Of a stretch of DNA of 64,000 nucleotides, positions 8,707 through 18,506 are shown piece after piece (the first letter of the stretch is position 1; every line of letters starts with the position of its first letter). Origin of the DNA: Methanohalophilus portucalensis (GTDB lineage: Archaea; Halobacteriota; Methanosarcinia; Methanosarcinales; Methanosarcinaceae); the NCBI RefSeq assembly GCF_002761295.1, contig NZ_CP017881.1:1-64000 (forward strand). Direction: 5' to 3'. The translations under genes and the position numbers were made by a program. The notes under the pieces were generated by a model. That model had not been told where the DNA came from. It did no database searches and was given only the letters and a program-made list of their open reading frames with translations.

Positions 8707-9315
8707 ATGAAACAAATAACCATCATTGATTATGGCCTTGGCAATCTCAGGAGTGTCCAGAAAGGGCTGGAACATGCCAAAGCTTCTGTAAATATCTCTA
8801 TGGACCCGGAAGACATCGAGAACAGTGATGGGGTAGTGCTGCCCGGTGTAGGGGCGTTTAGTGATGCCATGCGCAACATCGAGCCTTTCCTGGATATACT
8901 GTATGATTATGTCGAATCAGGCAAACCCCTGCTTGGCATTTGTCTGGGTCACCAGATGCTTATGACAAATTCCGAAGAAGGAGGCATGCGTGATGGGCTG
9001 GGGTTCATTCCCGGTAACGTTGTTCGTTTTCCTCATAGTAAACTTAAAGTTCCACATATGGGGTGGAACTCTCTTCATATAACACAGCAACATCCTATCT
9101 ATGAGGGCATCGAGAATGATTCCTATGTCTATTTTGTGCATTCCTATTATGTGAGTACTGATGATGATCATACTCTTGCCTCATGTGAATATGGTGTGGA
9201 ATTTGCGGCATCTGTTATTAACGAGAGGGGTAATGTAATAGGAACCCAGTTCCATCCGGAGAAAAGCGGTGAAGTTGGGTTGAGGATGTTAAGTAATTTT
9301 GTTAAAATGTGCTGA
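8707..9315 (+). CDS. hisH: imidazole glycerol phosphate synthase, glutaminase subunit
   Basis: HisH hydrolyses glutamine and passes ammonia to HisF in the fifth step of histidine synthesis. The 202-residue protein is a class I glutamine amidotransferase: nucleophile Cys80 in GICLGHQML, an oxyanion-strand region LPGVGAF, and the His-Glu pair in TQFHPEKSG. Its partner HisF is encoded about 36 kb away at 45119. Only 9 bases separate it from the following AIR-synthase-like gene, so the two are probably co-transcribed. Confidence 0.95.
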   Translation: MKQITIIDYGLGNLRSVQKGLEHAKASVNISMDPEDIENSDGVVLPGVGAFSDAMRNIEPFLDILYDYVESGKPLLGICLGHQMLMTNSEEGGMRDGLGFIPGNVVRFPHSKLKVPHMGWNSLHITQQHPIYEGIENDSYVYFVHSYYVSTDDDHTLASCEYGVEFAASVINERGNVIGTQFHPEKSGEVGLRMLSNFVKMC

Positions 9316-9324
9316 GGATTAATC

Positions 9325-10644
9325 ATGGATATTGAAGGCTATGCCAGGCATGCCCTGCTTCGTGGAGAAGAGGGAATTGCCGATAAACTTGCAGATCGTA
9401 TCATGGAAATAAAGGACACCGACAGACAACATGCTATTGCGCTGGCAAAAGCAGCAGTTGAAGAAGCCAGGGCAACTATAGATGTAAAAGGGGACGTGCT
9501 ATCTCCTATCACTTCAGGCGTAACAATGGGCCAATTCGGAGTGGGTTCCAGAGGCACCGGTGATTTCTATGCCCATGAAAAAATTGCCGAGGTAATAGGC
9601 AGCACCAAAGCTGCAGTAGACAGCACCCATCTGGATGATTCCGGAGCTGTGCAGATGGAAGGAGGGGATTTCCTCATAGTTACAATCGATGGCATCCACT
9701 CCAGATTAAGTGATTTCCCTTTCCTTGCAGGTTTCCATGTGGCCAGGGCCTCTTTAAGGGATGTTTATGTAATGGGTTCCAGGCCCCTTGCCCTGCTTTC
9801 GGATATCCATGTGGCCGATGATGGGGATGTGGCAAAGATCTTCGACCATGTCGCAGGTATCACCGCGGTATCAGAACTTACAGACATCCCTCTCGTGACC
9901 GGAAGTACCCTGCGTATTGGAGGGGATATGGTAATCGGAGATCGAATGACCGGTGGTGTCGGTGCTGTGGGAGTTGCTTCCGCGATGACTGCAAGGGAGA
10001 GGGCCGAAATAGGGGATGTGATTCTCATGACAGAAGGTGCAGGTGGCGGAACTATTTCCACAACAGCTCTTTATTACGGGATGCATGATGTGGTGGATGA
10101 GACCATCAATATCAAATTCCTCCAGGCATGCGAGGCACTCCTTGAAAAAGACCTGGATAAAAAGGTACATGCGATGACCGATGTTACCAACGGAGGGGTA
10201 CGCGGTGATGCCAAGGAAATTTCAAGGACTGCAGGAGTCAAGCTTGTCTTTGAAGAGGAAAATATGCGTGGGCTCGTAAACCCCCGGGTCTTAGATATGC
10301 TTGAAAGTCTCAATATAGATTATCTGGGTGTATCCCTGGACTCCCTACTTTTAATAGTCCCTCCTGAACATGAGCAGGAAATTCTTGAAACCGTTCAGAA
10401 TGCCGGTGTCGACATTGCAACAGTTGGTTATGTTGAAAAAGGGCAAGGTGCCGAGCTTGTGATTGACGGGCAGCGCCGGGACTTCACGCCACGTTTCCGT
10501 GAATCTGCCTACACACCAATTAAGAAAATGGTCGGAGATACAACTCCCGATGATTTCGAGGCAATGAGCAAAGCGGTTGACAGGGCGGCTGAAGAAGCGA
10601 TATCCAAAAAGAGACGTATAGTGGAGATGTTGGGGGAGCAGTAA
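9325..10644 (+). CDS. AIR synthase-related protein (PurM/HypE/SelD superfamily)
   Basis: The 439-residue protein belongs to the PurM-like ATP-binding superfamily. It has an N-terminal helical extension of about 70 residues, the ATPase-N half with DGIHSR and the glycine/aspartate strand, and the C-terminal half with MTDVTNGGVRGDAKEISR, a typical PurM-C motif. Related methanogen proteins are annotated as HypE-like or AIR-synthase-related, but HypE's C-terminal cysteine is absent here, so hydrogenase maturation is not supported. Substrate unknown. It follows hisH by 9 bases and abuts the stop of the convergent NfeD gene with no spacer. Confidence 0.75.
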   Translation: MDIEGYARHALLRGEEGIADKLADRIMEIKDTDRQHAIALAKAAVEEARATIDVKGDVLSPITSGVTMGQFGVGSRGTGDFYAHEKIAEVIGSTKAAVDSTHLDDSGAVQMEGGDFLIVTIDGIHSRLSDFPFLAGFHVARASLRDVYVMGSRPLALLSDIHVADDGDVAKIFDHVAGITAVSELTDIPLVTGSTLRIGGDMVIGDRMTGGVGAVGVASAMTARERAEIGDVILMTEGAGGGTISTTALYYGMHDVVDETINIKFLQACEALLEKDLDKKVHAMTDVTNGGVRGDAKEISRTAGVKLVFEEENMRGLVNPRVLDMLESLNIDYLGVSLDSLLLIVPPEHEQEILETVQNAGVDIATVGYVEKGQGAELVIDGQRRDFTPRFRESAYTPIKKMVGDTTPDDFEAMSKAVDRAAEEAISKKRRIVEMLGEQ

Positions 10645-11946
10645 TTACTTCCCCTTAAACTTACGGACAATGAGCACGGGTCCATCCTTTTCCAGTATCT
10701 CCACTTTTTCTTCCGGGCTGATGGTGTCTTCGGAGCGTGCTTTCCAGTATTCTCCGCTGTATCGCACATAACCCGGGTTCCCTTCGGATATAGGATCTAT
10801 CGCTTCGGCAATTTCACCGCTCATTTCTTCGCCTATAATCGGCTTGCGTCCCTTAGCCTGTACTACTTTGTATATTGCAAAGGCAAAGAATAGTCCGATT
10901 ATTATTGTGGGTATAACAATATAGAACATCATACTCCTCTGTACGTCTGCTGGCGTATACCAGCGTGGGAAATCCATAGGCACCAGGAATATACTGCCTG
11001 CTATCAGGCACACTATTCCTGCAATACCGAATATGCCAAATCCCGGCGCCTGCAATTCGAGAATCAGCAGGACCACCCCCACACCAATCAAAAACAGTGC
11101 TGCTACATTGACATCAAAACCCATGCCAATCAGACCCAGGGCTATAAGAATAGCACCGAAAATTTCCGCACCTGCTCCCGGGCTGGAAATTCCCAGAACA
11201 ATGGCATAAATGCCTATCATTAGCAGCAGGGAAGAAATAATGGGATTGGAAATTATATTCATAAGGTACAGGTTCAGGCCTGGCTCATAATTGACAATGT
11301 CCGCGCCCGAGGTGTTGAGTTGCCTGTTCTTGATAGTTTCTCCGTCCACCTGTTCAAGCAGATCGGGGATATCTTCTGCTATATACTCGACAACATTGCT
11401 GTTTTTTGCTTCCTCAGCGTTTAGATTGAGATTTTCAGTGATGAATAACTCTGCAGCGGTCACATTCCTGTCATGCTTGCTTGCTTTTTCCTTAGAAAGG
11501 GCTACGATGGCATTTATTATCTTAGAATCGTTGATGGGCTCTGATCCACCGGCAGGGGATGCCTGTACAGGCTGGGCCGAACCAATCACAGTGAATGGTG
11601 CCATGGCCGCCATGTCGGTGCTGATAAGGATCAGTGTTCCGGCAGACCATGCTTTTGTCCCTTCGGGATATACGTAGCCAATTACAGGCACAGGTGAGGC
11701 ATCAATGCTCTCTATTATGTTGAGGGTTTCCTGCAGACCTCCTCCCGGGGTATTCAGGGTAATTATCAGTGCTTCATAATCTTCGGTTTCAGCAATTGCA
11801 AGTGCATTGTTTACCATATCATCGGATACCGGTGTGATGGAATCTGACATCTCCAGTACCAGTACTTTTTCACAGCTTGCATTTGATGCTGCAGATGTCA
11901 ATAGTAAAAATGCAAAAAGAAATAGGAAAAGGGCCTTTACCCTCAT
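10645..11946 (-). CDS. nfeD: NfeD-family membrane-bound serine protease (full length)
   Basis: The 433-residue protein has a signal peptide (residues 1-24, ending SNASC), a ClpP/SppA-like protease domain at about 27-215, four or five membrane helices at about 225-345, and a C-terminal OB-fold NfeD domain. The predicted Ser-Lys dyad is Ser101 (AWSAGT) and Lys142, spaced as in the characterised Pyrococcus enzyme (Ser97/Lys138). Pyrococcus NfeD cleaves the hydrophobic C-terminus of its partner stomatin. Here the stomatin gene is directly upstream with 9 bases between them, so the same pairing is expected at the membrane. Confidence 0.9.
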   Translation of the reverse strand: MRVKALFLFLFAFLLLTSAASNASCEKVLVLEMSDSITPVSDDMVNNALAIAETEDYEALIITLNTPGGGLQETLNIIESIDASPVPVIGYVYPEGTKAWSAGTLILISTDMAAMAPFTVIGSAQPVQASPAGGSEPINDSKIINAIVALSKEKASKHDRNVTAAELFITENLNLNAEEAKNSNVVEYIAEDIPDLLEQVDGETIKNRQLNTSGADIVNYEPGLNLYLMNIISNPIISSLLLMIGIYAIVLGISSPGAGAEIFGAILIALGLIGMGFDVNVAALFLIGVGVVLLILELQAPGFGIFGIAGIVCLIAGSIFLVPMDFPRWYTPADVQRSMMFYIVIPTIIIGLFFAFAIYKVVQAKGRKPIIGEEMSGEIAEAIDPISEGNPGYVRYSGEYWKARSEDTISPEEKVEILEKDGPVLIVRKFKGK

Positions 11947-11955
11947 GGCTCCTCC

Positions 11956-12720
11956 TTATTTGTTCTTTGAAGTGAATGCTTCGGTCAGGGCCGCTATATC
12001 TCCACTGTCAGAGGTGTTGGTTACTACAATCGTGTTGCCTTCCCTGGCAACCTCGGCTATTGTCTGCAACTCCCTCAGTTTTATTGTGGTGGGGACTTCC
12101 TGATAGAGCCTGGCGGCGTCAAGTAATTTCTGGGCAGCCTTGTACTCTCCATCTGAAAGGATAATACGGGACCGTTTCTCACGTTCGGCCTCAGCCTGCT
12201 GGGCAATGGCCCTGAGCATCTTTTCATCAACACTCACATCCCTCAGGGTGACCGAGGTGACCTTAATTCCCCATGGATCGGTGGACGCATCCAGTATCTC
12301 CTGTATGTCCTTGTTGACCTCCTCTCTTCCAGAAAGAACTTCATCAAGTTCTATTCGGCCAACTACATCACGCAGGGTTGTTTGTGCCAGCATTGAGGTT
12401 GCATACTTGTAATCCTCAACTTCTGTAACTGCTGATTCGGGTTTGAGGACTTTGTAATAGATGACTGCATCCACTGCCACTGTAACGTTATCATAGGTGA
12501 TAACTGCCTGTTTCGGGACATCTATTGTTACGATACGCAAATCTACCTTGACTGCAGTATCGATAATAGGAATTATGAAAAATACACCCGGACCCTTCAC
12601 TCCGCTAAATCTGCCCAGCCTGAAGATGACCACTCGCTCATACTCCTTTACCACTTTGATGGATTGGGACAGGATTATTACTAATACGATTAATGCAGGA
12701 ATTATATATTGTTCTACCAT
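11956..12720 (-). CDS. stomatin/SPFH (Band 7) membrane protein
   Basis: The 254-residue protein has one N-terminal membrane helix (IIPALIVLVIILSQ), an SPFH/PHB domain beginning VVKEYERVVIFRLGRFSG, and a coiled-coil region rich in QAEAEREKRSR. It ends in a hydrophobic/serine tail like the NfeD-cleaved tail of archaeal stomatins. A start 30 bases upstream is possible, but the ATG at 12720 has GGGAGAG at the right distance. It is the first gene of the stomatin-nfeD pair. The family forms oligomers in membrane microdomains. Confidence 0.9.
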   Translation of the reverse strand: MVEQYIIPALIVLVIILSQSIKVVKEYERVVIFRLGRFSGVKGPGVFFIIPIIDTAVKVDLRIVTIDVPKQAVITYDNVTVAVDAVIYYKVLKPESAVTEVEDYKYATSMLAQTTLRDVVGRIELDEVLSGREEVNKDIQEILDASTDPWGIKVTSVTLRDVSVDEKMLRAIAQQAEAEREKRSRIILSDGEYKAAQKLLDAARLYQEVPTTIKLRELQTIAEVAREGNTIVVTNTSDSGDIAALTEAFTSKNK

Positions 12721-12905
12721 GCTAAACTCTCCCTTTATGATACTTTGCAAACAATACTTCTAAAAGTTATTGGTGGGATGGATGGAACAGGTGGATATTT
12801 TACGATTGTAATTCTCTGTAAGTAGATAAATTTAAAATGCCAAATAAAATTCTCTCTTTGCAGCAACCTACATAAACAAGCAGGTCAATCAGCAACACAG
12901 ATACA

Positions 12906-15038
12906 ATGAAAGAAAAATGCAGTGAATGTGGCGGAACTGGTGTCCGTGAATCCTCTATACAGAAATGTCCTGAATGTAAGGGCTCCGGGAAACCAAAATC
13001 AATGAATCTTATGGAACTTTCAGAAAAAGATGTAAACAGCTTCCTCAAAGGAAGTTCCGTATGTGAAAAATGCGGTGGTAGCGGGGAAGTTGAAATAAAG
13101 GACCCATGTCCTTCCTGCGGAGGGGAAGGATTTCTTTATAGCTGTGACCTATGCGGCAAATCCATCGACCACCTGATAGACGGACGCGAGATATGCAAAT
13201 CATGCAATGAGGTAAAGGTTGTCCATATGCTGGACGACTCCTGTGACATGAACGAGCTTTCCGTAGGTAAATATTACCACGCAGAGGTAAACAACTTAGC
13301 GTCATTTGGGGCCTTTGTGAACCTGAATTCTAATCTGCGCGGGTTGATCCATTCAAGCAACATAAAGGCCAAACTTGAACCCGGGGAAAGGCTGATCGTA
13401 GAGATAAATGAGATCCGTTCCGATGGGAAAATGGACCTGCTACCACGAAGTGTTGGAGAGCACAAGGTCGTAGAAGTTGAAAAGGAAATGCAGGTGCGTA
13501 TTTCGTCTGAATTGAAGGATTATGTGGGTAAGCTTGTGCGTATTGAAGGAGAGGTGCTCCAGGTCAAACAAACAGGTGGTCCCACCATTTTTGTAATTTC
13601 CGATGAAGGCGGGGTAATTCCCTGTGCAGCCTTTGAAAGTGCAGGGGAGCGGGCATATCCGGACATTGATTCGGATATGGTCGTATCTCTTACAGGGGAG
13701 GTCAACCTCAGGGGTGAGGATCTGCAGCTTGAAGTCAAGAGCATGAAGCAGCTCAAAGATGAAAGAGAGCAGATCGTCAGGGAACGTATAGATCGTATAC
13801 TTGACCAGAGGGCGGAACCTTCTGATATAGAATTCCTTGTCAAAAGCAAGTTTCTGGAAGACCTGCGCCCTGCAATGAAAGATGTTGCCCGAATTATCAA
13901 AAAAGCCATTCTAAGGTCACGTCCGATCTTGTTGCGCCATCATGCTGATGCTGATGGCATGACTGCAGGAGTGGCCATTGAAAAGGCAATCCTGCCTCTT
14001 ATTCGTGAAGTCAACGGCCAGGATGGAGAATACTATTTCTACAAACGTGCTCCTTCAAAGGCTCCATTCTACGAGATTATGGATGTGACAAAGGATATTT
14101 CCTTTGCTCTTGAAGATGCGGAAAGGCATGACCAGAAACTGCCGCTTGTTGTGATGGTGGATAACGGTTCCACGGAGGAAGACGTACCCGCCATGAGACA
14201 GGCATTGATATATGGTATTGATATGGTGGTTGTGGACCATCATCATCCAGATAAGCTCGTTGATGATTACCTGCTGGCTCATGTAAACCCTGCACATGTG
14301 GGTGGGGACTTTGGACAGACCGCTGGTATGCTTTCCACAGAAGTTGCTCGTATGATCAACCCTGAAGTCACTGAACAGATAAAACATCTCCCTGCAATCG
14401 CTGCTGTGGGGGATCGTTCAGAGGCCGATGAGGCCTATCAGTATATTGATCTCGTATCTTCCAGGTATTCCCTGGAAAATTTGCAGGATATTGCCCTGGC
14501 CCTTGATTTTGAAGCCTACTGGTTGAAATTCAACAGTGGAAGGGGAATTGTAAACGATCTTCTCAATTTTGGTGACTCCACCAGGCATAAACAACTTGTA
14601 GATCTGCTGTGTGAGCAGGCAAGAGCTATGATGGATGAGCAACTTGAGGCATGTATGCCCAATGTCAAATCACAACAACTGCCCAATGGTGCTATAATGA
14701 ATGTGCTTGATGTGGAGAACTATGCTCACAAATTCACATTCCCGGCTCCTGGCAAGACCTCCGGGGAAGTTCATGACAGGATTTGCAGGAAAAATGAAGG
14801 CAAACCCATTGTCACGATTGGATATGGGCCGGATTTTGCAGTCATACGGTCCCGCGGGGTTAAGATGAATATCCCTGAAATTGTCAGAAACCTCCATGAG
14901 GAAATTGTCGGTGGAGGGGTGAATGGCGGTGGACACCTTGTTGTAGGAAGTATCAAATTTGTGGAAGGAATGCGTAAAACAGTCCTATCCAAACTCGTGG
15001 AAAAAATAGGTCAGTATGAAGTGGATACGGAGATCTAA
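12906..15038 (+). CDS. RecJ-like DHH phosphoesterase with DnaJ zinc finger and S1/OB domains
   Basis: The 710-residue protein is modular. Residues 5-95 hold repeated CxxCxGxG-type zinc motifs (CSECGGTG, CPECKGSG, CEKCGGSG, CPSCGGEG) plus another CxxC pair. Residues about 118-185 form an S1 RNA-binding domain, and about 198-285 an OB fold. From about 335 comes the DHH phosphoesterase core with HHADADGMTAG, VDNGSTEED and VVVDHHHPD, followed by a DHHA1-like domain ending VGGGVNGGGH. This layout is typical of a euryarchaeal RecJ-related family. Single-strand nuclease activity on RNA or DNA is plausible but untested here. It is monocistronic and converges on the gfcR-like gene with 8 bases between stops. 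Confidence 0.85.
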   Translation: MKEKCSECGGTGVRESSIQKCPECKGSGKPKSMNLMELSEKDVNSFLKGSSVCEKCGGSGEVEIKDPCPSCGGEGFLYSCDLCGKSIDHLIDGREICKSCNEVKVVHMLDDSCDMNELSVGKYYHAEVNNLASFGAFVNLNSNLRGLIHSSNIKAKLEPGERLIVEINEIRSDGKMDLLPRSVGEHKVVEVEKEMQVRISSELKDYVGKLVRIEGEVLQVKQTGGPTIFVISDEGGVIPCAAFESAGERAYPDIDSDMVVSLTGEVNLRGEDLQLEVKSMKQLKDEREQIVRERIDRILDQRAEPSDIEFLVKSKFLEDLRPAMKDVARIIKKAILRSRPILLRHHADADGMTAGVAIEKAILPLIREVNGQDGEYYFYKRAPSKAPFYEIMDVTKDISFALEDAERHDQKLPLVVMVDNGSTEEDVPAMRQALIYGIDMVVVDHHHPDKLVDDYLLAHVNPAHVGGDFGQTAGMLSTEVARMINPEVTEQIKHLPAIAAVGDRSEADEAYQYIDLVSSRYSLENLQDIALALDFEAYWLKFNSGRGIVNDLLNFGDSTRHKQLVDLLCEQARAMMDEQLEACMPNVKSQQLPNGAIMNVLDVENYAHKFTFPAPGKTSGEVHDRICRKNEGKPIVTIGYGPDFAVIRSRGVKMNIPEIVRNLHEEIVGGGVNGGGHLVVGSIKFVEGMRKTVLSKLVEKIGQYEVDTEI

Positions 15039-15046
15039 TATCTCCT

Positions 15047-15658
15047 TTAATCCACTCTTGCCAGTTTGATAAGTGAGTTCACAGGAACTCCGCTGATTGT
15101 TTCCGAATTTTTCTTGTCAATAATGACCGCAATAGCCACTGGGTTGGATCCACCTTTTTTTATTTGTTCAATTACATCGGTAATCGTTGAGCCAGATGAG
15201 ACCACATCATCTACAATAATGCAGTTTTTTCCTTCGACATGCCCGAAATTTCTGCTAAAAATTCCTGTGTTTTGATCCCTCTCTTTCTGGCTGTCATAAC
15301 CGTGGAATATAGAAAATTCGACACCCAATTCCTCGGCAATCATGGTGGCCATGGGTACACCGCTTAATCCGATTCCCACTACCATGTCTACCATCTGGTC
15401 ACTCTTATCAAGGGATTCGAGCACCATGTCACACAGGGCCTGTGAAATATAACGCAGGCGGAAAGAGCTTTTTCCTATGGCACTCCAGTTGACAGAGATG
15501 TCCTTTGGCGCAGGGGCTTCAGCACCTCTTTTACCCCGCATGAGAAGCCATGTGACAGTATCCCTGGAAACATTAAGTTCATTTGCGATCTGGCCGGTAA
15601 CAAGACCATTGGACTGCAGTTCGACTGCTTTTTGTATAAGTTCTTCTATATTTTTCAT
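15047..15658 (-). CDS. HTH-PRTase transcriptional regulator (GfcR/PyrE-like)
   Basis: The 203-residue protein joins an N-terminal helix-turn-helix (residues 1-40, with [19 protein letters not shown]) to a phosphoribosyltransferase domain with the PRPP loop [13 protein letters not shown]. It resembles orotate phosphoribosyltransferase but belongs to the archaeal PyrE-like regulator group; the haloarchaeal member GfcR controls sugar metabolism genes. Its likely role is metabolite-sensing transcription control, with PRPP or a nucleotide as ligand by inference. It is transcribed away from nob1, which lies upstream on the same strand 55 bases away. Confidence 0.8.
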   Translation of the reverse strand: MKNIEELIQKAVELQSNGLVTGQIANELNVSRDTVTWLLMRGKRGAEAPAPKDISVNWSAIGKSSFRLRYISQALCDMVLESLDKSDQMVDMVVGIGLSGVPMATMIAEELGVEFSIFHGYDSQKERDQNTGIFSRNFGHVEGKNCIIVDDVVSSGSTITDVIEQIKKGGSNPVAIAVIIDKKNSETISGVPVNSLIKLARVD

Positions 15659-15713
15659 TTTATCCCCACGTGCTGTTTTATGCTATTTGTTTTCCTATAC
15701 ATCCTTTATAATA

Positions 15714-16190
15714 TTATATCTTTCTTTTACGTATTTTCTTGAGGGGGGATCCACAGATAGGGCATTCTTCACCATTGTCAAATCTTTTCATGCAGCCGGT
15801 GCATTTTTTCCCCCAGATTATTTTGTCCTTTATTCTGGATTGGGATATGGATTCTACCTTTATACCAATCATGCTTGCTACATTCTGCACAGCATAATCA
15901 TCTGTCATCAGGACAGCATTTTTCCCATATTCCAGAGATTTTGCCAGCACATCGATATCGGTCCCGGAAAGTTCTTCGATATCGCCTGTCCTTTCTGCCC
16001 TGTCCACGATTTTTTTCCTAAACATAGGATCTGGTTGCTCAACCTTTGCCCCGGTTTCAAGGGCGATCAACATTTCCATACTTGTGTATTTTGCCTTCGT
16101 TTCATCTACTACTGCAGGTACTGTAACGAGCTGGCGGTCCCTACCTTTTCGATTGATGAAAACGCCGGTGTCTGCTATATAAATTTTCAT
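15714..16190 (-). CDS. nob1: rRNA maturation endonuclease Nob1
   Basis: The 158-residue protein has a PIN nuclease domain (residues 1-115; acidic residues in YIADTGVF, ETKAKY, SGTDIDVLA and LMTDDYAVQN) followed by a zinc ribbon with CTGCMKRF and CPICGSPL. This matches archaeal Nob1, which cuts the 3' end of 16S rRNA precursor. A lysine/arginine-rich C-terminal tail (KKIRKRKI) probably contacts rRNA. It lies between the PRTase regulator and a KaiC-like ATPase on the same strand. Confidence 0.9.
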   Translation of the reverse strand: MKIYIADTGVFINRKGRDRQLVTVPAVVDETKAKYTSMEMLIALETGAKVEQPDPMFRKKIVDRAERTGDIEELSGTDIDVLAKSLEYGKNAVLMTDDYAVQNVASMIGIKVESISQSRIKDKIIWGKKCTGCMKRFDNGEECPICGSPLKKIRKRKI

Positions 16191-16234
16191 GAGGCTAGAT
16201 ATGTTAAAGGAATATTAAAATTAAGCCCGCCTCT

Positions 16235-17602
16235 TCATGATATTATATCGGTAAGGGGTAAGATTCCTTTAATTTCCAGCCCATCTTCGCCAATATTAAT
16301 CTCATGGATTTCTTTCTTATGCTTTGAATTGAAGTTCTTGAGGACTATGAGGCCCTTTTTCAAATGTAATTTATCCGCTACATAACAGGTTGCTATGGTG
16401 CTGTCAGCATGCAAATTTTTGCCGGCTTCACCTATTGTCGGGAGTCCGGATGATATGGTTCCTGTCATCAAGAGTGTGATATTTGCATTTTTGTATTTTG
16501 CCACAAGATGCTGGATAAAGTTGGCTCCTTCCATAGTTTTCATATGTTTTTCCACATCATCAACAAAAATCCTTTTCGCATTGACCTTTTCTACTGTCTG
16601 CTGAATTTCGTGGAAATGCCTCGCAAAATCATTTGTGGAGAGTTGTAATATTTCGATATTTCCTGTATGAATATGTTTTTCAAGTTCCATCCCTGCGGAC
16701 TCAGCACGATTCAGGATATCATTTTTTGTTTCATCAAATGAAACAATGATGCCCTTTTCATCCTGTTCAGCTCCTTTATTTACGTATCGGATACCCATAA
16801 GGGTTTTGCCAGTGCCTGTGGGCCCCCCGATATAATTTGACGAACCTCCTCTAAGGCCTCCACAAAGCATATAGTCCAGCCCGCACAGGCCGGTTTCAAC
16901 TAGTTTGTTTTCCTCACGTTTGGATATCCTGTCCTGCCAGGGAAGTACTGTTATTCCCTCACTGGTTATGGAAAAACTGTGTTTGCCCGGGATGTATTCC
17001 TGTCCCCGTAATTTTAGTACTTCAAGGTAGCGATTTCTCTGCTGTCTTTCTTCTTTATTTGTAAGATGTATTATCCCATCTGTTACATATCCCAGTGTAC
17101 TTTCTTCTATTTCCTTTTCTGACATCTCTCCGGTAACAAGTACCAGTGAATTCCATTTTTTCATCCTTTTGAAAAATTCATAATAGAATCTTCTTCTGGT
17201 ATTCTTGTCGAAACTACATCCTATTATTGTAATGGGATCAATAACGATGATCTCTGGTTTGATTTTTTCAATGGAATCCTCAAGGTTCCACATGAAAGAA
17301 TATATCCCTCTATCGAGGGTTTTTATATCGATGGATATCTGGTGTATGTTTCCTCTGGATATCCGGGATACATCATAATGGCTCAGTCTTGACACAAAGT
17401 TATTCACGATTGTGGCGGGTTCATTGACCGAAGTAACATACAGGCAAACTTTCCCTTCTCTTGCACTTTCACATAATGCCTGTAATGCAAATGTGGTCTT
17501 CCCGCTGCCTGCAACACCGGCTACAAGGGTTGCAGAAGGACAATTCCAACCTCCCTTGAGTATACTGTCGAGGCCCTGGATGTGGGTGGTGATTTGTTGC
17601 AT
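16235..17602 (-). CDS. KaiC-like double RecA-domain ATPase
   Basis: The 455-residue protein has two RecA/KaiC domains in tandem. The first has Walker A GVAGSGKTT at residues 29-37 and Walker B IIVIDPITIIG. The second begins TGLCGLDYMLCGGLRGGS and has GPTGTGKT near residue 258 and Walker B RIFVDDVE. Unlike the KaiC-like gene at 4091, both P-loops are intact. KaiC-related ATPases are common in methanogens, with signalling roles inferred, not shown. It is shorter than cyanobacterial KaiC, and I see no autophosphorylation-site equivalent. It diverges from nadE across 119 bases. Confidence 0.8.
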   Translation of the reverse strand: MQQITTHIQGLDSILKGGWNCPSATLVAGVAGSGKTTFALQALCESAREGKVCLYVTSVNEPATIVNNFVSRLSHYDVSRISRGNIHQISIDIKTLDRGIYSFMWNLEDSIEKIKPEIIVIDPITIIGCSFDKNTRRRFYYEFFKRMKKWNSLVLVTGEMSEKEIEESTLGYVTDGIIHLTNKEERQQRNRYLEVLKLRGQEYIPGKHSFSITSEGITVLPWQDRISKREENKLVETGLCGLDYMLCGGLRGGSSNYIGGPTGTGKTLMGIRYVNKGAEQDEKGIIVSFDETKNDILNRAESAGMELEKHIHTGNIEILQLSTNDFARHFHEIQQTVEKVNAKRIFVDDVEKHMKTMEGANFIQHLVAKYKNANITLLMTGTISSGLPTIGEAGKNLHADSTIATCYVADKLHLKKGLIVLKNFNSKHKKEIHEINIGEDGLEIKGILPLTDIIS

Positions 17603-17721
17603 TAAATGCTCCTTTATATATTCATCTAAAATATATCTTTTATTTTATTTAAACCTCATTCCTTCCGGTGTAAATGTATTAATACAATCCGTCCAAATAA
17701 TCCCATCTCAGGTGAATATAA

Positions 17722-18504
17722 ATGGACATTCTGCAAGCAAAGGAAAAAATAGTGGATTTCATTCGCAAGAAATGTGAGGATGCCGGTGTAACCGGTTGTG
17801 TTGTAGGTATCAGCGGTGGAGTGGATTCTGCGCTTGTGGCACATCTGGCAGTGGAAGCACTTGGTTCTGAGAATGTACTGGGGCTGCATCTTCCTGAACT
17901 GAATGTCACACCGCCGGAAGATGTACTGGATGCAACCGCGGTGGCCAATGGGCTCGGGATTGAATTCAGGACCATTGACATAGGGGGAATCGTTCAAACG
18001 TATCTGGTAAATATGCCAGGGTCTGATCCCGCTAATAAATATGTCAACGGCAATCTGAAAGCTAGGATAAGGATGTCCGTTCTTTACTATTATGCCAATC
18101 TTGGCAGCAGACTTGTGGCAGGTACCGGAAACAAGACCGAAATCTTGTTAGGTTATTATACCAAGTATGGCGATGGCGGGGTGGACCTCGAACCAATCGG
18201 GGACCTCTACAAAACTGAAGTTTTCCAAATGGCGGAAGTGACAGGTGTTCCCGGCGGAATCATTGACAAATCCCCATCCGCCGCTCTCTGGGAAGGCCAG
18301 ACAGATGAAAATGAATTGGGGCATTCCTATGCTACAATCGACAACATCCTGATAAAAATGCTTGCAGGAGAGGAGGCCGGAGAAGTGGCTTTAGAATGTG
18401 GTGTCTCAGAGGCCGAGCTGGACAAACTTCTCCAGCGTGTCGATTCCAATATGCACAAACGAATGATGCCTCCCGTAGGTGACCTTGCAGATATAAGGAT
18501 CTGA
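17722..18504 (+). CDS. nadE: NH3-dependent NAD+ synthetase
   Basis: NadE amidates nicotinic acid adenine dinucleotide to NAD+ using ATP. The 260-residue protein is the short ammonia-dependent form without a glutaminase domain. The PP-loop SGGVDS is at residues 31-36, and GTGNKTEILLGYYTKYGDGG and KSPSAALWEGQTDE are family signatures. The ATG follows CAGGTGA. Its stop is 2 bases from the stop of the convergent tiaS gene. Confidence 0.95.
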   Translation: MDILQAKEKIVDFIRKKCEDAGVTGCVVGISGGVDSALVAHLAVEALGSENVLGLHLPELNVTPPEDVLDATAVANGLGIEFRTIDIGGIVQTYLVNMPGSDPANKYVNGNLKARIRMSVLYYYANLGSRLVAGTGNKTEILLGYYTKYGDGGVDLEPIGDLYKTEVFQMAEVTGVPGGIIDKSPSAALWEGQTDENELGHSYATIDNILIKMLAGEEAGEVALECGVSEAELDKLLQRVDSNMHKRMMPPVGDLADIRI

Positions 18505-18506
18505 AA

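Noticed and set aside
15477-16385. 302-codon plus-strand frame
   Set aside because: It lies antisense to the PRTase regulator, nob1 and part of the KaiC-like gene, all with clear motifs; its translation is low-quality, Phe/Cys/His-rich and lacks a ribosome site.
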